Of a stretch of DNA of 64,000 nt, positions 10,438-23,576 are shown piece after piece (the first letter of the stretch is position 1; every line of letters starts with the position of its first letter). The position numbers and the translations under genes were made by a program. The DNA is from Paralichthys olivaceus (Eukaryota > Chordata > Actinopteri > Pleuronectiformes > Paralichthyidae). Below the pieces are notes generated by a model. The model did no database searches. It saw only the letters and a program-made list of their open reading frames with translations, and had not been told where the DNA came from. The stretch spans positions 1,570,001 to 1,634,000 of the forward strand of contig NC_091099.1 in the NCBI RefSeq assembly GCF_024713975.1. Direction: 5' to 3'.

Positions 10438-12749
10438 CATCTGCACGCTGCTTTTAAATGTGAGTTGTTCCAGATCCGCTGTCGCAAACTCGTCCACAGT
10501 GAATAATACGTCCTCAGCGTCTGCACAGTCAATGAACTCCTGTCTCAACTTTGATCTGAGCATCACAGTCACAGATGCTTTTATCAGATCAGCGATAAAC
10601 ACAAGGCCAGAGATAGCGTCACAATAGCCAAGGTGATATTTTACAGGCTTATTTTTGTGTCATCACGTTACTCTCTCTCTCGTTTACCGGATTCCACTGC
10701 AACAAATTCACTTATCTACATCTTATATAACCTCGAGGCTTCGGACATGTTGTTCAGGCTTTTTTAATGCCTCTGTTTATCTCGGAGGGGAGTTTCAGTC
10801 ATGTGAGATAAATCTTTGACCGCCAGCTGTATTTTCCCCTCTCGGCTTTACAGCAGATGACCCCGGCCACTAAAAACGTTGTTTTCTCCACAGTGAGAAC
10901 CTCGAACAATCTGAGCCGTCGGGGTCAATATGTTGTCAGGGAGGAGACGTTAGAAAACCTGTTGCTGTGGTTTCACAAACCAGAGCAACAGGAATGAATG
11001 AGATTCTAACGTCTACATGGAGTCGATGGGATTTTATGGAAATACTCCGCAAGAAATATGTTTAATAATAATTTAGCTTTGATTTTTTATTTTTTAAAGA
11101 AATTAGTGAGAATGAATGAATTAGATTTTTGCAGCATAAATAATCTTCTATCATAAATTGTGATTTAGAAATAATGCACAATATTTATGCCCAACGATTA
11201 TGCTATGCTGCAAAAAATCCAAACTCAAATAGTGATTTTATTCCAACGTTGTGAATAATAATAATAATTGCGTTGGTTTGTTTTGGTTTAAAGTTTAATA
11301 TATTGTGCATGAACTGTTGTAAATAAAATAATATAATGAAATAAAGATTTCACAGCTGCAAGTGAATCAGGAAGTACAAGTTTCTGAGACAAAGTCATGT
11401 TTTTAAATTCTACACTTTTATCGCTGTGTTAATTGTTAATATTAGTGTGTTCAAACATTAACGTCACACTTTTATCTGCATTCGTGCCTTTTTAAAGCTG
11501 TGTCAGCTAAATGTTTTAACCACTGGGTCGCATCGAATCAAACTGAATACACAACATTCCCGGTTGCCTGTCATCATCATGTTAGTCGCTAACTTCCTCT
11601 GTTCGCTGCAGAACATGAAAAGCAGGATTTAAAAAAAACAAGGAGCTAAAAGAGGCTGAAGGATATTTTCATCTGATGAAGGCCGAGCAAACTATCGTCC
11701 GAGCTTGCGTTTGTTTTTCTCATGTGTTCTGTTGATGGACTTCGGTGCGTCTGGATCGTGTCGGGAAAGAAGAGTGAAAATCGAGTGAAGTGACTGAATA
11801 ACATGAAACTGTTTTTCCACATCACGATTGAAAGAGTTTGAGATTTTCAAGTTACATCCTCCTCTGCCAAAGTCCAGCTGTTGCAAAACAAGAAGCGAAC
11901 GTCATCTCTGAAATGATGATGAGAGGACAGAGGGTGGATTTGGAAATGCCGAGGTGTCGAGCAGGGCTGAAAGAGAGTTTCTTCAAATGTGCTTTACAGC
12001 TGCGCCGCCATAAAAGGATGTTCCTGTAGTGGTGGGATTGTTCTAAACTGCCCCTCTGTTAAAGTGTAACTACAGAATCACGAGATAAATGACTCGAAGG
12101 TTACCTGGAGACTGAGAGGAGCAACGTTAGTGTTATCAGCCATGTAAGAAACATAAACGAGTAAAATACTTTATCGTTTCAATGTGCAGTTGATTCAGAT
12201 TCATGATGTTCTTTCTTAAATTTGTTTTTTTAATTCAAGGAAATATTTCAGCAACTTGTGGTGTTTAATTTTTACACAGTTTCTCCTTTAGTCTACTACT
12301 GTTTTCAGGGGACGTAGAAATCTGAAGTGTAGTTCACGGTCTATTTATTTAATTTAGAAATAGTTTGGTTGACACTTGAATAATTTCCTTTGACTGAAGT
12401 TATTTATTTCTATATATTTATTACACCTGTATATAAATATGTCTTAGAGGGAGGATCCTCTTATCAACTTCATGTTACCTGAGCATGATGACAATAAAGA
12501 GTTTCAAAGCCAGAAATTCAAAATGATCTTTTTTTGTTTCACCAGTTCAAAGCTCATTGAATGAAATTCATTAACACTGACGATTAGAAAAACAATCACA
12601 GTTGGTGGTTTTAAGTTGTGACTGATTGTTGTATTTCTAAATGACAGAATCCTGTTGCTCCACGTTGATCGTAAGTTCACTCAGAAACAACCTTTTAATC
12701 AGAATTCACATTTTATTTAACCAGCACTGGAATTTAGAATCGAAATAGT

Positions 12750-12842
12750 TTGAAGTTTCATTTACTTTTGTGAGAAGCTGATGAACCTGTTGCATCATGA
12801 CCATTAAAAGATTTAAATGTTTTACCTCTGTCAAGAAGGTTA
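12750..12842 (+). repeat. Diverged direct repeat, left copy
   Basis: The segment beginning TGAAGTTTCATTTACT and running through CTGATGAACCTGTTGCATCA to TTTACCTCTG recurs about 294 bases downstream at 13043-13139 with scattered changes. This looks like an old local duplication or two insertions of one element. Confidence 0.65.
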
Positions 12843-12913
12843 TGATTTTGAGATATGAGCGATTTGATTATATGAGAACTGGCAGAGTCGTGATTGAGAC
12901 TAACCAGTTTTTA

Positions 12914-13020
12914 TCAATGAGCTTAATGTCTCCCGTGTTCTTCTGTGGAAGGAGTGGCTCACCTGTCGTAGGATAAGATAAGATAATCTTTTATAAGATG
13001 TATTTATTAGTTCCCCATTT
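12914..13020 (+). repeat. GATAA-tailed dispersed repeat, copy 2
   Basis: Diverged copy of 9853-9950: GGAAGGAGTGGCTCACCTGTC, then GGATAAGATAAGATAATC and TTTTAT. Confidence 0.5.
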
Positions 13021-13042
13021 AATTCAATCAAAAGTCTTTTTA

Positions 13043-13139
13043 ATTTAAGTTTCATTTACTGGCGCGAGAACCTGATGAACCTGTTGCATCACGGCCGTGA
13101 AAAGATAAGAACTGTTTACCTCTGCCTGGAAAAAAGGTT
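13043..13139 (+). repeat. Diverged direct repeat, right copy
   Basis: Partner of 12750-12842, sharing AAGTTTCATTTACT, CTGATGAACCTGTTGCATCA and GTTTACCTCTG. It runs directly into the family C element. Confidence 0.65.
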
Positions 13140-13370
13140 TCGTCCAAGTTGGATCATTTGTTTGATTGTGAACAAGTTTTACACAAACAGCTCTGGACGA
13201 TTCACCACGGGACTCGGTGAGAGGACGTGAGCTGAGTCGAGGAAGATTTCATTATATTTTGGTGCGGATCAAGATCACGTGCGGTTTCAGTGTTTTCACT
13301 GATTCCCCAGAGAATTATAAAGGTCTGACATCTGTGTGTGAAACTTGGTGCAGATTGATTTGATTTTAAG
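13108..13370 (+). repeat. Teleost dispersed repeat, family C copy 1
   Basis: Blocks TTTACCTCTGCC, TTTTGGTGCGGATCAAGATC, TTTTCACTGATTCCCCAGAG and AAACTTGGTGCAGATTGAT match in order a non-coding repeat common in percomorph genomes. The copy is degraded and has no open frame. Confidence 0.6.
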
Positions 13371-14306
13371 GAACTAAATTTTTATTTGTTTAGTTTTAAT
13401 GTGATATTCTTGCTAAATCTGTGCATTTGTAATTTTGCAAATAAAACTACAGCTGCTGCAGCAACACTTTGATATTATGAAAAACGAACACGCTAACAGC
13501 TGCTGTCATCAGCGACCGGCAGGGATAGGAATTTAACCAACCAAGGTAGACGTGCCTCTAAATCATGTCGGCTGTGATCGGATCGTTCAGTGTTACATGA
13601 CGTTCACCACAGAGGATCCAGGATTTCTCCTTCTCACACGACGAAAACTTACTACAACGGGTTCAAATTCAAATCGTTGGAAAGGATCATGCCCAGTAGG
13701 TCGTGGGATGCGTCGTTCCTTCACTCTCAACATAAATATGTTCACAGTCCTGTACCGTCGCCTTTTTTCTGTTTTCCAATCATTTCTTTGCCCTGAATCA
13801 AAAATGTTATGATCAGTTTCCATCCTGTAGCTGGTCGACCTGGTTCCAGGATTAAAACTCTTTTAATAAGGACTTTCTGAAATGTCAATGGAGAAAATGA
13901 ATCTTCAATTTGCTCCCGGAACCAGAGCCGTTCTCAAAGTGGACGTTCACTGTTACTGCACAAGCTCGAGGCTGATGTGTCTTTTCCTCTATAACTCACA
14001 GTTTTCACTTAAAGGTTAAAACTTCTCCTTTAAAAGCAGCCAGCCTGTGATCTGTCTACATATATTTAAATGTTATATATCCTGGTTCCAAATGGCAAAG
14101 TCAAACCAAGTAGGTGATATTTTGGATGGAATGGAGATAAATGAATCCTCTGGAAATATGAATAATTCTAATAAACGTTCCTCTTAACCTCAGGAAACCT
14201 CCTGTTTACCTTGTGTTCTTTTTTATCAGCGTGTCAGGTCCATATCTCACTGTTAATGTATCACCTGTTACAGTGAATGGGAGGGAACATGCTGCCCATG
14301 GTGTCC

Positions 14307-14313
14307 TATAAAA
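14307..14313 (+). promoter_or_regulatory. TATA box of anpep copy 1
   Basis: A perfect TATAAAA lies 61 bases upstream of the ATG, placing a start site near 14338 and leaving a 5' UTR of about 30 bases. A sharp TATA promoter fits a tissue-restricted gene. Confidence 0.7.
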
Positions 14314-14367
14314 GTTCACCTTCCACCTCTGCTCGCCATCAGTGCGTCTCCGCTACAGACGGACAAC

Positions 14368-17300
14368 ATGGGGAAAGGTTTCTACATCAGTAAAGCTGTT
14401 GGGGTGCTGGGGGTCATCCTGGGTGCAGGGGCCCTGGCAACAATCATAGCTCTGTCTGTCGTCTACTCGCAGGAAAAGGCTAAAAATAACAGCGATCAGG
14501 TTTTACCGACGGAAGGCCCGACGACATCCAAACCCACTGTACCGACGCCCGCCCCCTCCAACGAAGCTTGGGACAAGTACCGACTCCCCAAGAGCCTGGT
14601 GCCGGACCACTACAACGTGACCCTGTGGCCCCGACTGACTAAAGACCCGACGACCAGCCTCTTCATCTTCACTGGTGAGAATCAGTTGGTTTTGGTTGTG
14701 TTGTTATTTGAGTTGAATTACGTGAGGCAGCTTTTCTTTCAAATGAAACAGTGATGGAGATAAAGTCTGACGAGAGGTTAATGAATCACAGCTGAGAGGC
14801 TGAAAAGAAAACACGTGGAGGATTCTGGATCAGGATCCTGACATCTGACGCTCACAACATCAAATTCATCAACTTCATCAGAAAAGCTCCTTCGCTCTAC
14901 TTTTTTCTCTGTGAACTTTTAGATAATGTTGATTTCGAATAGTTGCTTCAGGAATAAACCTTAATTCCACCGTTTGTTTATTTGTTGAGGTTCTTGATTT
15001 TCCCGGAATAGCAACGACAAGTGATTTGATGCACACGATATTTCAGCCATAAGATAAATCTACAGGTTCCATCATTTTGCTTCACAGAATCTTTTTTACT
15101 TTTCCAGATGAGATTTTACTTCACCAGGACCCTCAGTTTTTTTTTTTATGGAGCCCGGAGTCCTGATGCGTGATATGTTTTTTTTTTAATCTTGTGCAGA
15201 CAAGATAGTTGTTGCACGATAAAGTTTCATTTTATGATGTTCTGAGGTGAAGATAACGTTTTATTAGGGATCTGTGCAAACAAGATTAAAAACAAAATTC
15301 AGCTGCTTTTTCAAATGGAACAAAGAAAAACAACTCAGTGACAGAGGATCACTGCTGAGGGTTTGTGAGAGGACTCTAAAAGCACCCGAACATATCTGAA
15401 ATGATTAAAATGATTGAAGCATGAATTCAGATTTTCAAATGAAACTGAGCTAATTTTCCTGTAGAATTATGGGTAATGAGCCAAGGATGAACCTATTAAA
15501 TGATGACATTAAAATGGACGAAGGGGCGGGCGCAGGAACTTTTCATTGCTCTGTTTTCTGTTGAGAGATGCAGTGTTTGACATTTTCACTGATTTCCCAG
15601 AAAAAATAAATATACATCTTAAAAACCAGACGCGTCCAGACGCCTGACGTGTGAGAGTTTGTACTGTGGTGCAGCTTGGGACTGTGTGATGGAGGTATGA
15701 GCTGATATCGCGAGTTTCTAAGTAAGTTACCTCATGTTGTTTCAGGTGAGTCCAGCGTGCAGTTCAAGTGCGACGAGGACACCGACCTGATTCTCATCCA
15801 CTCCAATAAGCTGAACTACACCAAACTCGAGAACGGCCAATGGGCGAGGCTCACCGCAGTCAACAGCGGGCTCAAGGCCCCGGCGATCAAGTCTTCGCGG
15901 CTGCAGCACACGACTCAGTACCTGGTCCTGCAGCTGGATGGTAAACTAATGAAGGACCACAGCTACCACCTGTACACCAACTTCACCGGAGAGCTGGCTG
16001 ATGACCTGGGAGGCTTCTACAGGAGTGAATACATGGAGAATGGCGAGCGCAAGTACGTGCACTTCATGTGTCAGATAATGTCAAAGCAACTGGAGCAAAT
16101 GTGAATCCAGAGGGTTTCAAAAGACTCACTTTAGTCCCTTGCTTTCTGTTGTGAGGGAGTTTATGTAGAGTGACAGGTGATGTCTAATCTAATCACTTTA
16201 GTCTCTGTGCGAGCTTTAGAAAACAACCTCTGAACTCCAAAATGAATTCACACTTTCTGTCTAATCAGGTCGCCCCCACCTTACCTGGATTTATTTCAGG
16301 TGCATTGTAACATTGGTATTTTTTCTCAAAATGTGCAGATGTGGAAAAAAACCGACGCCCTTGTTTGCACAAATCCCTTGTTTTGATAAAGTTGAACTTT
16401 CCAGTCTTTGCATTGATCCAGGTTAAAGAAGTCCCGGACCCATCAGAGATGAAAAATGATTGATTAAATTCATTTAATCATCTTGCTCCTGGCAAACCTC
16501 CTTACAAGCATTTTAAAACGTCGAGCTGTTTTTCAAACACAAAGCCTCTTTTGTTTTTTCCCTGCCAGGGTTGTTGCGACCACTCAGATGCAGCCGACAG
16601 ACGCCAGGAAGGCTTTCCCCTGTTTTGACGAGCCGGCTATGAAAGCTGTTTTCTACATCACTCTGATCCACGACCATGGAACTGTTGCCTTGTCCAACGG
16701 TGCAGAAAAAGGTTTGTTGCGCCACAATTACAGGTTTATATTCACCGTCCAGGACATATTGAACGAATGAGGAGGATAAATATTAACAAATCAAATAATA
16801 ATGATCGTCTTCTTCTACAGAATCAAGCAGCGTCAACATTCACGGCAAGAATCTGCAGCAGACAGTTTTTGAGCCGACGGAGAAAATGTCCACCTACCTG
16901 CTGGCCTTCATCGTCAGCGAGTTCACCTTCATCAACAACACTGTTGATGATGTTTCGGTGAGTGAGCGCACAAAGACGCACCTCTGTCACGCACCTCTGT
17001 CACGCATTCAGTTTGTATTTACAGGAAGCAGCAACAACACTGTTGTCCCTTTTTTCTGAACTGACAGTTTCTATTACTGACAAACTTATTTTGTGATTCT
17101 CATTATTCTACGACTCTCTTCTCAATTACGACTTTAGTTTCATGCTCTTACAACATTATTTTCAAAATCTCTGATGTTTTTTGTTCATCTCATAGAATAG
17201 TCCTCCCTCAATTAAAAACATTGAAGAGCTCTGTTAATTAAGAGCGCTGAGTCACGCACCGTTTAACGATACAAACAACATCGTCATTCACCGTTCAGGT

Positions 17301-20300
17301 AAAACTACACTGACAATGACATCGCTGTATTTAAAACGTAGTTTGGGGACATGTAGGAATATTTACGATGTAATGTTGCAATGCACGTTAAGGCCTCTAG
17401 GTGTCTGATTTGAACGTTTCTCACTATTATTCTACAAACAGAATCATTTTAAAAATGCGTTAGATTTAATTAAAGTTGCGTATTCTCACTTTAATAGCGG
17501 TAAACAGCTGGTATCATCTAAAACCACAAAGTTCACTGGTTTCTATGAATGAATATTCAACAGAAATGAATGTTCTTAATGTGTTTCATTGTCTGCTCAG
17601 ATCCGTATCTTCGCCCGGAAGCCTGCTATCGATGCAGGGCAAGGAGCGTACGCCCTCAGCAAAACTGGACCCATCCTTAAGTTCTTTGAGAAATATTACA
17701 ATTCCAGCTACCCTCTGCCCAAATCTGGTGAGTCAGTTTGAGAGAAGCTCCGTAATCAGTCAGCTTCAGCTCATTCTATTCTCTGGTCAATCCTCGTATC
17801 ATGTTTCAACGCTCATGCAGTTAGGACTCACAGGTTGAGGAACTCCAGAGGCTCATGAACCACGAATGATCTCTTTCCCAACACAGATCAGATCGCTCTG
17901 CCCGACTTTAACGCTGGAGCCATGGAGAACTGGGGTCTGATCACGTACAGAGAGACAGCGCTGCTCTACGACGAAACATTCTCCTCCAACTCCAACAAGG
18001 AGAGGATTGCTACCATCATCTCTCATGAACTGGCTCACATGGTTCGTTTTTAATGTTTAATGATGTAACCAAGGATAATGTCCAATCTCTCCATGTCTTC
18101 ATTGTTGAGACTGTGGCGGCGCCATCTTGTAATTTGTCCGGCTCCAGTTTCATAACGAATGATGGTTTGCTCCATTGCTGCATTGGTTAGCTGTGCCCAG
18201 CGCTATTTGCCGCGTTCGCTGGTGCTATGGTCCATAAAGTTTTTACCATCCATGCAGAGTCAGACCTCATAGTTTCATCAATGCAGTTCTCTCTCTCTCA
18301 CATGAGAACTTGTCTTTCACTCTTTTGGTTGTGTATCTGCATCTCTGTTTGTGTGCGTTCACATGAATTCATTCTGTCGCTGCACATCCTTCCACCTTCC
18401 AGGTTTTGTGGTAAAAAAAATAGTATAGGGCCCAGGACAAAACCCTGAGGAACACCACTGGAGAGCACGGAAACACTGAAACAGAAGTCGAGAAGTCTTG
18501 GATGCATTTTGCTTCATGTCTCAATTAAAAAATATTCAATATTGAAGCAGCCATTCGAACCATGTCTGCATTCCTGATGTTTCTGTTTCATTCATGTGAA
18601 TTTTCCTTGTCACGGCATTGACACATTTTTCTCTGTGCTGTCTTTAAAGTGGTTCGGTAATCTGGTGACCCTGCGGTGGTGGAACGACCTGTGGCTGAAT
18701 GAAGGCTTTGCATCTTATGTTGAGTACCTGGGAGCGAACGAGGCTGAACCGGACTGGAATATAGTGAGTATTTCTCCTCTCACCCAATGGACTGATCTAA
18801 ACAGTCTGATGGAGAATTCTGGAGCTGGTGTCCGGTGGCGTTTTCAGCCTTTTGTCTAATTTGCCCCACAACAGAAAGACCTCATCGTGCTCAACGATGT
18901 CCACAGGGTGTTTGCCGTCGATGCTCTGGCCTCCTCTCACCCGCTGTCGTCTAAGGAGGAAGACATCCAGAGACCAGAGCAGATCAGCGAGCTGTTTGAT
19001 GCCATCTCATACAGCAAGGTGGCGTCACACTCAACAGATATTACACTGAATCAGATTAACTTCCTGGAGAGTTTACTTTAGTGACCCCTTGTCCTAAACC
19101 AAGTTCTCACTTCATGAGTTTCAATCATTTACATTGTGAGGACATTGTTTTTGTCCCACTCCCGTATCATTTCCATTCCTAACATCAGTCAACCCAGGTT
19201 AGATTTTATATTTCTGTCCTATAGAACTATTGATTGTCTGAATGACTTGATTGATTTGTCACAAAGTTGCTTGAACACAGATCGCTCACCTGAACATGTG
19301 TCGTTCCTCAGGGAGCTTCTGTTCTGAGAATGTTGTCGGACTTCCTCACCGAAGAAATCTTCGTAATGGGACTCAGGGTAAGGACCTCATTGAAAATGTA
19401 TTCTCTGTTTGACATTGCATCTGATCACTCTAAGAAGAATTTCTGCAATGGAAGGTGGATCTTCTTCACGCATGAGATTGTGTTCATTAGGATTGAGTTT
19501 AGTTTCAGTTTTTTCAAATACTTTTAAAATGGTTTCGGTGCCAGAACAGATAAAGAAGCACAAAACTCTGGCAGAGACGAACTAAGAGTTGAAATTAACG
19601 AATGAATTAAAGTGAAACCCTGCGAAGTTAAATAACCTCTGTTTGTTTTCTCTTGCAGACCTACCTGAAAAAATTTGCATTTGGGAATGCAGTTTACACC
19701 GACCTGTGGGACCATTTGCAAATGGCACGTTCTTCTCCTCTACATTCTTTACATTTCGAACAGTCAAACCTACTGTGAGCTGTTACTGATCGATTTCCTC
19801 TGGTTCCTGCTTCCACAGGCCGTTGACGCCAGTGGCACTGACCTGCCTGGAAGTGTCCATGACATCATGAACACCTGGGTGCTGCAGATGGGATTCCCTG
19901 TGGTCACAATAAACACCACCACTGGGGACATTTCCCAGAAACACTTTCTCCTGGATCCAGACTCTAACGTCACAGCTCTGTCTCCCTTCAAGTAAACACT
20001 TTCTTTCCTTGCTCCCTCTCATAAGACCGATAAAGTCACAATGTGCTAATTCGAAAATAATGCACCGTAATACAGCCGATGAATTCTCCATTTACTTGTT
20101 CAACAAAAACTGACTCATGTATTTGTTTCACCTGCAGTTACGAATGGATTGTTCCCATCAAGTGGACTAAGACTGGAGCACCCCAGGTACCTTACTGGCT
20201 GACGCAAAAATCAGGTACGATATACAGACGTCAACAACAACAACAATTTGGGGATTTTGAAAAGTCCAATTAATTTATAGGCAGTATTCTTTGATAGCAA

Positions 20301-21945
20301 GCACAAGTTTTTTTTTGTGGTTTGCCTTTTCAGCAATCAATTATAAGTCAAATGAATTTACAGTTTACATCATATATCAGTATATATCAAACCGCATGAG
20401 AGCAAGTTCCCCACTGTTTCGCTCTAACGCCGACCTTCTTGTCGTCTGTAGCAACTAATGAATCGATGAAGACAACAGGAAACGACTGGGTGCTGGCCAA
20501 CATCAACGTCGTGGGTTACTACAGAGTCAACTATGACGACAGCAACTGGGACAAACTGCTCAATGTTCTGAGCACCAATCATTCGGTAAGACACGTCTGA
20601 CCGATGCCTTCATACCAACATGTTCCCTAATGACTCTTAGGATTAACCCTGGATTCCTTTCAAGAGAACTAACAGAGACATTGCTGTTGTTTTTCCAGCT
20701 TATTGAAGTAATCAACAGAGCTCAGCTGGTGGATGATGCTTTCAACCTGGCCAGGTGAGTCCAGCTGATGTAATGTTGTATTGTACAGATGATGATAGAT
20801 GATTTTTTAACTTGTTACCGTAAATAAAGGAAAAATACTTTGTTAAAGTTGATCCTGTGAGCAAAATCCTTTAGTAATATCTTTAACAACTAATATTAGT
20901 CATTTATTTTCAATTGTGTCTTTTAAATAATGAAGATACACATTTATTTTTAAAATATTATGGGACAAACATTTCAGGAAAAGTGCAACTCTGGAGTCAG
21001 TGTCTGAGTTTCTTATCGTTTATTAGTTCTCTGTGAAACTTTTCAAGTATTCAAGTACTTATTTTCACTCGTTGGAAACTCCACAGAGCAAAGATCATCC
21101 CGACAGTTCGCGCCCTCAGTACGACCAGGTACCTGAACAAAGAGACAGACTACATGCCCTGGGACTCGGCTCTGGGAAACCTGAACTTCTTCTACCTCAT
21201 GTTTGACCGCAGCGAGGTTTACGGCCCCATGCAGGTGTGCGACATGAAAAACCAAGCAAAGCTAATTGAGTCGCTTTAATGAGCCGAACCTTAATGTTCT
21301 CCTTGTTTTTTTAGGATTATCTGAGGAAACAGGTCGTCCCTCTGTTCAATTACTACAAGAATCTGACTGACAACTGGTCCAAAGTACCGACTGGACACAT
21401 GGACCAGTGAGTAAAGATCACTCAGTCGTCCTGTTTTATTGTCTTATTGCGTCTTCCTTTGTTCCCACACGTCCTCTTCACATTTTCTTCTTCTAACGCT
21501 CGTCCTCCTCACGTCTCCTTCAGGTACAATCAGGTGAATGCGATCAGCCAGGCTTGTAGGACAGGTCATGAGGAATGTCAAACCCTGGTGAAGGGATGGT
21601 TCAAACAATGGATGGACACAAAGAAGAACATGTGAGTGTAAACACCATCCCAATGTAAAACCTACTCATAAATCTGTGCTGCTCTGGGACTGAGACATTT
21701 CATCTCTTCCTCAGGATCCACCCCAACCTGCGCTCCACCGTGTACTGCAATGCCATCGCAGCAGGTGGCGCTAAAGAGTGGGATTTCGCTTGGTCAGAAT
21801 TTAAAAACGCCACCATCGCTAGTGAAGCTGAAAAACTGCGCTCAGCTCTGTCCTGCACAAAACAACCCTGGCTGCTCAACAGGTCTGCTCAAACACAGCT
21901 GTACCACAACTTACAAATATTTACACAGTATAAATACACATTTAT

Positions 21946-22004
<59 letters not shown>

Positions 22005-23456
22005 AACTCCTCCTGTTGTTGTGTGTTATCGCTCTCAGATACCTTGAGTACACTCTGGATCCAGACATGATCCGAAAGCAGGATGCCACCTCCACTATCG
22101 TCTACATCGCCAACAACGTGGTTGGTCAGTCTCTGGCCTGGGACTTTGTCAGGGACCAGTGGTCGTCCATCTTCAGTCAGTGAGTATGATGCAATATCTT
22201 CCAACGTCGCTGCCTCACATTGAAACGTGAGAAAAGTTTTATCATTGACAGAGATTCAGCGGTGCTCAGCATCTCGTCCTGAACATGACATTTATAACGG
22301 GAGTAAAAGGTTGTAAACACAGTTTTATGGAGTGTTCGGTAACATGAGGTGAAACGCAGCTGAAAAGATTTACTGTGGTTTTACAGTTCAGCTTATCATC
22401 GGAGACTCGCACGACCTTTGGTCACGACTGAAACGATTAAAGTTATTAAAAGTATCTTTTAACGAGATTAGTCTGTAGTCTGAAGAGCTATCACGTCATT
22501 TAGCTTCTTTTACGAGTTTGTAAATTAGCAGAACAAACAGTTTGAAAGCAAAACGTAGTAAAAGTGTTTTTTAATTGAATCTATTTCCCCTCACAGGTAC
22601 GGTGGCGGATCATTCTCCTTCTCAAACCTCATCAACGGCGTCACCAAGCGCTTCTCCTCCGACTTTGAGCTGAAACAGGTTTGATGTTTGATTTTATCCA
22701 CTAGTTTTTCTGGAATGACGAATAATAGAAACAAAGCGTTTGACTCTTTAACTTGAGCTGCAAGAATGACGGAACTACATGTCCCATAATCCATTGCAAA
22801 TGATTCTTGCCAACGAATTACAGCTGCTTGTTCTCTAACTGAACCGTGTTGTTAATGTCGTGTCGTAACGTGAATGATCTGATTGTAGCCGCCATGGTTG
22901 TCGTGGTCAATCACAGTTGTTATCATAGAGGCTTGTGGCCTCTACAGGAGAAGATAGCGTTGTTTCACAATCTCCTAGGTTGTGGTGAGTCCACCTTGGA
23001 TGGTTAAAATATTATGGCTAAAACAATTTGAGCTCACTTTACTAAAGTCCAAGGAGACGTCATCAAATATCTTCTAGTTTCGTCCGACAAAACTAAAAAC
23101 TAAAAACTTTCAGCTTCTAAGAACATGGGAGAAACACAGAAATCCTTTTCTGCAGCTTTTGATAAATGAATCCGAAGGTAACGATTCTAATTTAGGAAAA
23201 CGTTCCACAGCGTCTCATCCCGGGTGTCCGTGTTGTTGCTACGTCAAACTGCTGAATCGCCTCCCAGATGCTCATGTCTCGGTTTTGTTTGTCGTCACAG
23301 CTGCAGCAGTTCAAGGCCGATAACTCAGAGGTGGGTTTCGGCTCCGGCACCCTGGCAGTGGATCAGTCCATCGAGAGAACCAACGCCAACATCAAATGGA
23401 TCGCAGAGAACAAGGAGAACGTCCTGAAATGGTTCAGTGTCGAGGCGATGCTCTGA
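14368..23456 (+). CDS. anpep: Aminopeptidase N (CD13), tandem copy 1, complete
   Basis: Type II membrane M1 zinc metallopeptidase that removes N-terminal neutral residues from peptides at the cell surface. Twenty-one exons: 14368-14674, 15746-16052, 16569-16711, 16821-16957, 17601-17727, 17887-18041, 18650-18763, 18875-19018, 19312-19377, 19659-19724, 19819-19991, 20138-20214, 20452-20585, 20699-20754, 21087-21234, 21315-21406, 21524-21631, 21715-21882, 22039-22179, 22597-22678, 23301-23456. They total 2901 nt, giving 966 aa (human 967). The N-terminus [15 protein letters not shown] leads a signal anchor (about residues 9-32), then a Thr/Pro-rich stalk. Catalytic parts: GAMEN 351-355, HELAH 387-391, third zinc ligand E410 in WLNEG, and transition-state Tyr Y476 in FDAISYSK. 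Intron 10 appears to use a GC donor (19725). The residue after HELAH is Met, where human has Gln. Identification is very secure; which fish paralogue name applies is not decidable here. Confidence 0.97.
15500..15715 (+). repeat. Family C repeat in anpep copy 1 intron 1
   Basis: Contains GCAGTGTTTGACATTTTCAC, TGATTTCCCAGAAAAAATAA, GTGGTGCAGCTTGG and GATGGAGGTATGAGCT, in the same order as the copies at 13108 and 35050. Non-coding and degraded. Confidence 0.55.
18410..18475 (-). mobile_element. LINE reverse transcriptase fragment in anpep copy 1 intron 6
   Basis: The minus strand encodes [16 protein letters not shown], the conserved (S)GVPQGSVLGPxLF motif of non-LTR retrotransposon reverse transcriptase. 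Only this motif survives; flanking frames are broken. It lies within the intron separating HELAH from WFGN. Confidence 0.75.
21945..22005 (+). repeat. Compound (CA)n(TA)n microsatellite in anpep copy 1 intron 18
   Basis: About 10 CA units run straight into about 20 TA units, ending 34 bases before the exon 19 acceptor. The intron is only 156 bases, so the repeat fills over a third of it. Confidence 0.9.
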
Positions 23457-23570
23457 TGAAGACGTACACTCGCCCCTTTCTTCACATGTGGTTTCACGTC
23501 GAATCTTTCTGGAGATTTTGCACAACTCAGCTGAAAAAAGTCGAATTTCAGTGTATTTCATAACTTAGCA

Positions 23571-23576
23571 AATAAA
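23571..23576 (+). promoter_or_regulatory. Candidate polyadenylation signal of anpep copy 1
   Basis: AATAAA lies 115 bases after the stop codon and is the first canonical hexamer downstream. Confidence 0.65.

Larger units (their letters stand above)
9511..14306. other. Intergenic, AT-rich, old repeats only
   Basis: No coding exon was recognised between the gypsy relic and the first anpep gene. The stretch contains one family A element, two copies of a GATAA-tailed repeat, a diverged duplicated pair near 12.75 and 13.05 kb, and a family C element. Small open frames here have no family resemblance and no paired splice sites. Confidence 0.6.
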
